NCBI RefSeq assembly: GCF_023856365.1
Contig: NC_064548.1
Coordinates: forward strand, 11,829,642 to 11,893,641
DNA: 64,000 bases
Direction of reading: 5' to 3'
Source: Brienomyrus brachyistius
Taxonomy: Eukaryota; Chordata; Actinopteri; Osteoglossiformes; Mormyridae
The position numbers and the translations under genes are program-made. Below are positions 59,593-64,000 of this stretch, piece by piece (position 1 is the first letter of the stretch; every line of letters begins with the position of its first letter). The notes under the pieces were generated by a model. The model was not told the DNA's origin, did no database searches, and saw only the letters and a list, made by a program, of their open reading frames with translations.

Positions 59593-62500
59593 TCACAAAC
59601 CTCCGTCGCCGTTCCACGGCGGCTGCTCGGAGTCGGGCGCCTGCGCGTCCGAGTCGGCCTCTGGTGACCCGAGATCGCCCTCTGCTGGCGGTGAAGGCGG
59701 CTCCTGCTCCAGGGAGCTCTGGGAGTTTGCATTGCTCAGTTCGTTTGCGTTGGGCTCTGCCTCGCCGTCCACCTGCGGCCGGTTCTGTGACGACGCTGCA
59801 TCTGTCCCGTCAGTGGCCTCGACCTTCTCGTCCCCCGCTGGGCCTTTTCTGCCAGAGGACATCTCCCTCTCCTTATTGGCCAGCTCTGCTCACAAGGCAG
59901 CATAACACAGGCATCAGCCTGGGTGTTCTTACTGCTGAACAGTGTAATGTTTACAAGAAGCAGGTAAATCATACATCCAGGAACATTCTGGACCTGGACT
60001 GCTATACTGGCACCTTGCACAGCCAGCTCCTTCCAGCACTCCTTGTTTTGCTGGATGACACTGGCCAGCATGTGGCGCACATGCTTCAGGTCGATGCCAG
60101 CCAGGGAGTAGTCTGTGGAAGCTCCTTGATCAGCAGATGAGCCCCGGTCGCTGTGCCTCTGCACGGACTCCACCACTGTCCCCATGCTCCCACCGCTCAG
60201 GCTGTAACCGGGAAGAGGATGCGTGAAGCCGCATGCCCAGTCAACCCCAGAGAATGCTGGGAACTCCTGGCGTGTACCTGCCTCTGGTGACACAGCGACT
60301 TGTTTTCGTGTTAATAAGTGTCCTGGTTACCTGTGACCATTTTACATGTAATTTCAGGTTGATGTGAAGTGAGAAGACTAGCCGTTCCGTACATGTGGGT
60401 GGACTCTAGAAGCCTTCCCAGCAAGACCTCGGTGCAACAAACCTGGACCTCTGGACTCCAGAGTCCGCTGTTCTTAAAGCTTCCTCTATAAGAGGAGTAA
60501 TAATTTTCTCAGTCGAGTCGATCAGGACAGAGAAGGTTGGTTCAACAATGAAGTCAATGAACCCTAAAAAAATAAAACGCATTCACGAACGATGATAAAC
60601 ACAAAACAAATATTACATAAACAGAGTCTGCAAGACAGAATCCTTAGACATTATTATCTGAAGGTCTTTCGGATTAAACCGCTCACTGGCTTTAATCTAC
60701 CACAAGAGGGCACTCTGGTGTTTTCCCATCTCTCTAAGATCCAAATCCTAATTTGGCACCATAGAAACAGAGACAATGGTTAATAAAGAGCTTCACCTAT
60801 CTGTGACTGTGCGATCATGGTGGCCTTGCGATCACACAGAGGCGAGAAGGGCAAGCCCAGCTCTGCCTCCTTATCACCCTGCAAGCAGACCAACAAACAG
60901 GATCAGGCAGATACCATGAAATGTTTGGTGACTCAACCTATTAAGATTCAAAGAAGGGGAAAAAACACCTGATTTTAGCTGCGTAATAGACGCCTGCTTC
61001 CAAAGTTACCCGCACTCATAATTTTATACTTTACATATTTATGCAAATTTATGTTTAAATTGAAATGAAAGTACTTCCCAGAAAGGTAGACCAGAAAAAA
61101 ACCTTCTGCGACATAAGTGGGCTATTGCTAGCTGCCTGATCTCCTGACTAGCTTTTGTCATGACCCTTGTGTGACATTTACTTATCTGATGCTTTTATCC
61201 AAAGCGACATACAGTAGAGAGAAGAGTTGCTTTTTGTGTCTGCTCCATGGAATTTGAACCCATAACCTTTACATCGTTAGTGCAATGCTCTACTTCAAGA
61301 GAATGACCTGCTGTCTTTTACCACTGTCTACAAGTGCTTAGTCAGTCCACGGTTTCTCACAGTTTAGCAGCATGTCTTCCTGTTTACAGTAACATTCCCG
61401 TGGTCCGGCAGGCCACAAAAGGGCACGTACCTGTCTGAAGAACTCCTCCATCAGGGCTTGGGTCCAGCGAAAGTGCAGTTCCCAGGCCTTGGCGGGGTGG
61501 CTGATGTCGGCTGCATGCAGCATCAGAGATAGCGCTTTAGCCTTGTCTACTCTGTCAACCACAGACAACAGCACATCAGCCGGCACACGCACACACACAC
61601 GCAAATGCAGTGTCACCAGCACCCGTGCCAGGGGGTGGGCACAGGCAGATGGGGGGTCACTTGTCACCCACTCACCCCTCGGGCTGCTGTAGGGAACTCC
61701 TCATGGTCTTGATCTGCTGGAAGTGGCAGGACATGTCCGTACTCATGACCATCTCGATGACCAGGGTCCGCAGCTCCCTGAAGAACACATACAGAGATTT
61801 CCCTAAACGCAATTCACAGATGCACGTTTGATATAAAGCCCAGTATTTTCGGGGGTCACCTGCAATATCGCTGTTGTAGGGCCCTGCATCCACTGCCGTA
61901 GACTAGCAGGACCCTGAGGAAGACCGCTGAAGTCCACGCTTACCTCCAGTCATCTTTGCTCAGGTTCACCAAGATGTTCATCTCGTCCTCCTGCATGAGC
62001 CGGTAGGCGGCGCTGACGTGGTGGTTCTCCAGCACCGAGCGGTCGTTGTAGAGAATGGCCACCTCGGATCTGAGAGCAACAAGCCGGACCTCGGTTACAG
62101 CTCTGAACCGGCAAACAGTGACATCAACGGATTGGTATCCAGAAGCTGTAAGTGGCGCTGATTGATTTTTCTGATGTGCCTTTGAGGCGCTTGTGAGATC
62201 TGCTCCCAGCTTTTGTATGTCTTCAGAGGGCTTTATATAGATCCATCACAGCAGCCACAACTGCCCCAGTTTACCTATTAATTAGGATTATTATTATGAT
62301 TATTATTAATTATATGCAGTGGGGTGTTATTACTGAAACAACCCATGTTAATTACCAACCCAAGGGTCCAACAGGCAGGTTCTTCCTGGAGCTTAAAGTG
62401 CCATCCGCTCGTTTACAACTGAATTATCAAATGGAAGCTCTTCTATTTGCTTTAACAGATGGAAAAGGTGTTGGGATTAAAAAAAAAGACCAGCAGAGGA

Positions 62501-63602
62501 GAGAGACAAAAAAACCAGGACGCAAAGCTGTCATTTTCCATCTCAAATAACGCTGGGCTCTGATGCCAAAGTGTCTGTGGTACAGTTTAATACCGAAGCA
62601 CAGCCCGAGGAATAATGAGCGTGTTAATTTGGCTATTTGTATTCCCCACAGCAACTGCCAATCCTTTTGACTTCCCTGCTGAATTTTCTAACATTATACT
62701 CCTGCACCCAGTCAAACGCAAAACTACACAGGCAATGTTTGAAAGACGATCGCTGTGCGCTATTGTCTCCGAAACAGGTGCAGATTAATTGTATAGGTGT
62801 GCGTGTTGGGCCTTGCCTTGCGTACGGTAAATAAGAGACATGCAATAACCAAGAGAAAAAGGAGAGGCCACGATGACAACGCGGGCTAGGAGGTCGGCGA
62901 GATTAGAGAACGTGTAAATTACTGCCATGACGAAGTCACTTCAGTGCCTGTGATTAACGTGCCTAGAAAAAGCTAGAAGAGCCAAGTGCGAGGCTTACAC
63001 ACGAACGCTGACGTCAAACGGCAACAGGCTGCTACTCACCTGGTCTGGATGTGAAAGTTATTTGTGGTTCCGGTGTGTTCAAAGTCATGGATAGCAGCTG
63101 CAAAAACCATGGCTAATATTTCCAGTTCGGTGAGCCAGTGCTGAAGATGACAGGAAAAGGCAGGAAGTTCACTGTGTGCGTGACACTTGGGTTCAGTTTA
63201 TAAAACTTAATTTCACGCCATTTTTCACTTGTATCCACTTATGGACATTTTAGAAGGGTACAGCCTTTATAGATGATTACTACTATTTCCTAGTAGATAA
63301 CACCTTGATGTTAATGATGTTGATGTCATCGCTCCTTGTTTTCATTGTAATTAAGATAAGCTGGATCCATATGTTTTCATACAGGATTTCTAGAAAATTC
63401 TGTAAAGAAAAGAAAAGCAGGCAGCAAGGCCCGACTCCAAGCAGGGTCCTGGTGGATTCACCATGAGGCCGGTGTGAAGCATCAGGTAGTGCGCTGTCTG
63501 GGTGACATCGGCAGCGTGAGTCAGGTTGTGGTAAGGGTTCCTGTGTTTGCTGTAGCCCACCTCCAGAGCCTCCACGAAGGAGACGAGGGCAGAAACGGGT
63601 AT
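59593..63602 (-). CDS. pde1a: Pde1a, Ca2+/calmodulin-dependent 3',5'-cyclic nucleotide phosphodiesterase (C-terminal part)
   Basis: Nine exons join in frame: 63602-63462, 63140-63040, 62069-61944, 61777-61676, 61551-61431, 60878-60797, 60563-60443, 60201-60014, 59885-59593, giving 424 residues to the stop. Earlier exons (calmodulin-binding region) lie past the right edge. The HD-type catalytic domain is intact: YHNLTHAADV with the catalytic His, then AAIHDFEHTGTTNN, NDRSVLENHH, HAADISHPAK and GLPFSPLCDR with the metal-binding His/Asp set. FIDFIVEPTFSVL and SLAGIDLK...IQQNKECWKEL match PDE1A rather than 1B. The enzyme hydrolyses cAMP and cGMP when activated by Ca2+/calmodulin. After WKELAVQ the last exon adds 96 acidic, Pro/Ser/Glu-rich residues ending WNGDGGL, longer than the tails of the known human isoforms. 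The gene converges on ppp1r1c, as in human. Confidence 0.95.
59675..59688 (-). promoter_or_regulatory. CTCF consensus motif inside the last pde1a exon
   Basis: The minus strand reads CCAGCAGAGGGCGA, a full match to the CTCF core. It lies within the low-complexity coding tail of pde1a. Occupancy is inferred from the motif only. Confidence 0.4.
60700..60713 (+). promoter_or_regulatory. CTCF-like motif in a pde1a intron
   Basis: CCACAAGAGGGCAC differs from the CTCF core at one position and lies on the opposite strand to the motif at 59675. Confidence 0.3.
61172..61300 (-). mobile_element. tRNA-derived SINE with conserved 3' core
   Basis: On the minus strand the head contains 'tagagcattgcactaacgat' and a near-perfect B-box GGGTTCAAATTCC. 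The 3' end reads 'gtcgctttggataaaagcat' then 'cagataagtaaatg', the common teleost SINE tail. It lies in a pde1a intron. Confidence 0.75.
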
Positions 63603-64000
63603 CTGCATAGGCAGCACAGAGACAACGGACTGTGAAACCCATGAGCACCTACGGCACTATTAGTCTGCCCAGGCTATTGTCAGCATGGCCAGCAGGGGGA
63701 GTAAGAGAGGTGGTTACAGTGAAACAGGGGTAAGGGGACAAGTGTCTATGGAATTCACTCTGAAAGGTGGACCTAGGGCATAGTTCTCTAAATTATAGTG
63801 CTCAACATCATGCACTTGTAAAATACGTCATAACAGTGGCGAACTGCAGCCCTGCAAATTGGACAGCCATCAACTCTTGACAGCATCTGTAAACGGTCTG
63901 ATTTTTTACGGTTACAGTAAAGAAAACAGGGAATGCACTACTTAATATAGAGCGCCCCCCTTGTCATCGGAACTCGCTGTTAGGAGGCTGACCCTGAAGC
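63603..64000 (-). other. pde1a: pde1a intron, right edge of window
   Basis: The bases upstream of the last visible pde1a acceptor show no further pde1a exon. A CTCF-like CCAGCAGGGGGAG lies at 63689-63701 (+). The remaining 5' exons must lie beyond 64000. Confidence 0.6.

Overview
The window is vertebrate nuclear DNA, almost certainly from a ray-finned (teleost) fish. Five protein-coding genes can be read by homology, with splice signals and codon phases that close: cerkl (partial, - strand), neurod1 (-), itprid2/ssfa2 (+), ppp1r1c (+) and pde1a (partial, -). This is the same gene order and orientation as the human 2q31.3 block CERKL-NEUROD1-ITPRID2-PPP1R1C-PDE1A. Teleost origin is supported by NeuroD1 residues that match the fish form (LNDALESL in helix 1), short intergenic distances, and several interspersed repeats of types common in teleosts (tRNA-headed SINEs, a GTGGGGAC-type element, CATCCATCCA-type LINE tails).

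Layout. 1-10952: the first two coding exons of cerkl, separated by a 10.4-kb AT-rich intron. 13.7-16.8 kb: neurod1, with one coding exon, a short noncoding first exon and a TATA box. 17-23.3 kb: non-coding DNA between neurod1 and itprid2, with a candidate enhancer, a repeat and a CTCF-like motif. 23.3-45 kb: itprid2, with a CpG-rich noncoding first exon, a 7.8-kb first intron rich in repeats, and 16 certain coding exons plus one uncertain cassette. 47.86-57.04 kb: ppp1r1c, with two alternative 3' ends. 59.6-64 kb: the last nine coding exons of pde1a, transcribed towards ppp1r1c, continuing past the right edge.

The genes are not an operon; they are neighbours by ancient synteny. Functionally, Itprid2 anchors IP3 receptors to actin, Pde1a is a Ca2+/calmodulin-dependent cyclic nucleotide phosphodiesterase, and Ppp1r1c is a PP1 inhibitor of the I-1/DARPP-32 family, so three of the five bear on calcium and cyclic-nucleotide signalling. 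NeuroD1 is a proneural/endocrine bHLH factor, and Cerkl is a retina-linked ceramide-kinase-like protein.

I found no clearly new biological system. The items most worth a second look are a cassette in itprid2 that either keeps frame or introduces a stop, a strong-context upstream ORF completed by splicing in itprid2, alternative ends of ppp1r1c, and an orphan exon-like 69-bp segment between ppp1r1c and pde1a. All exon boundaries come from reading splice signals and homology by eye, not from transcript data.
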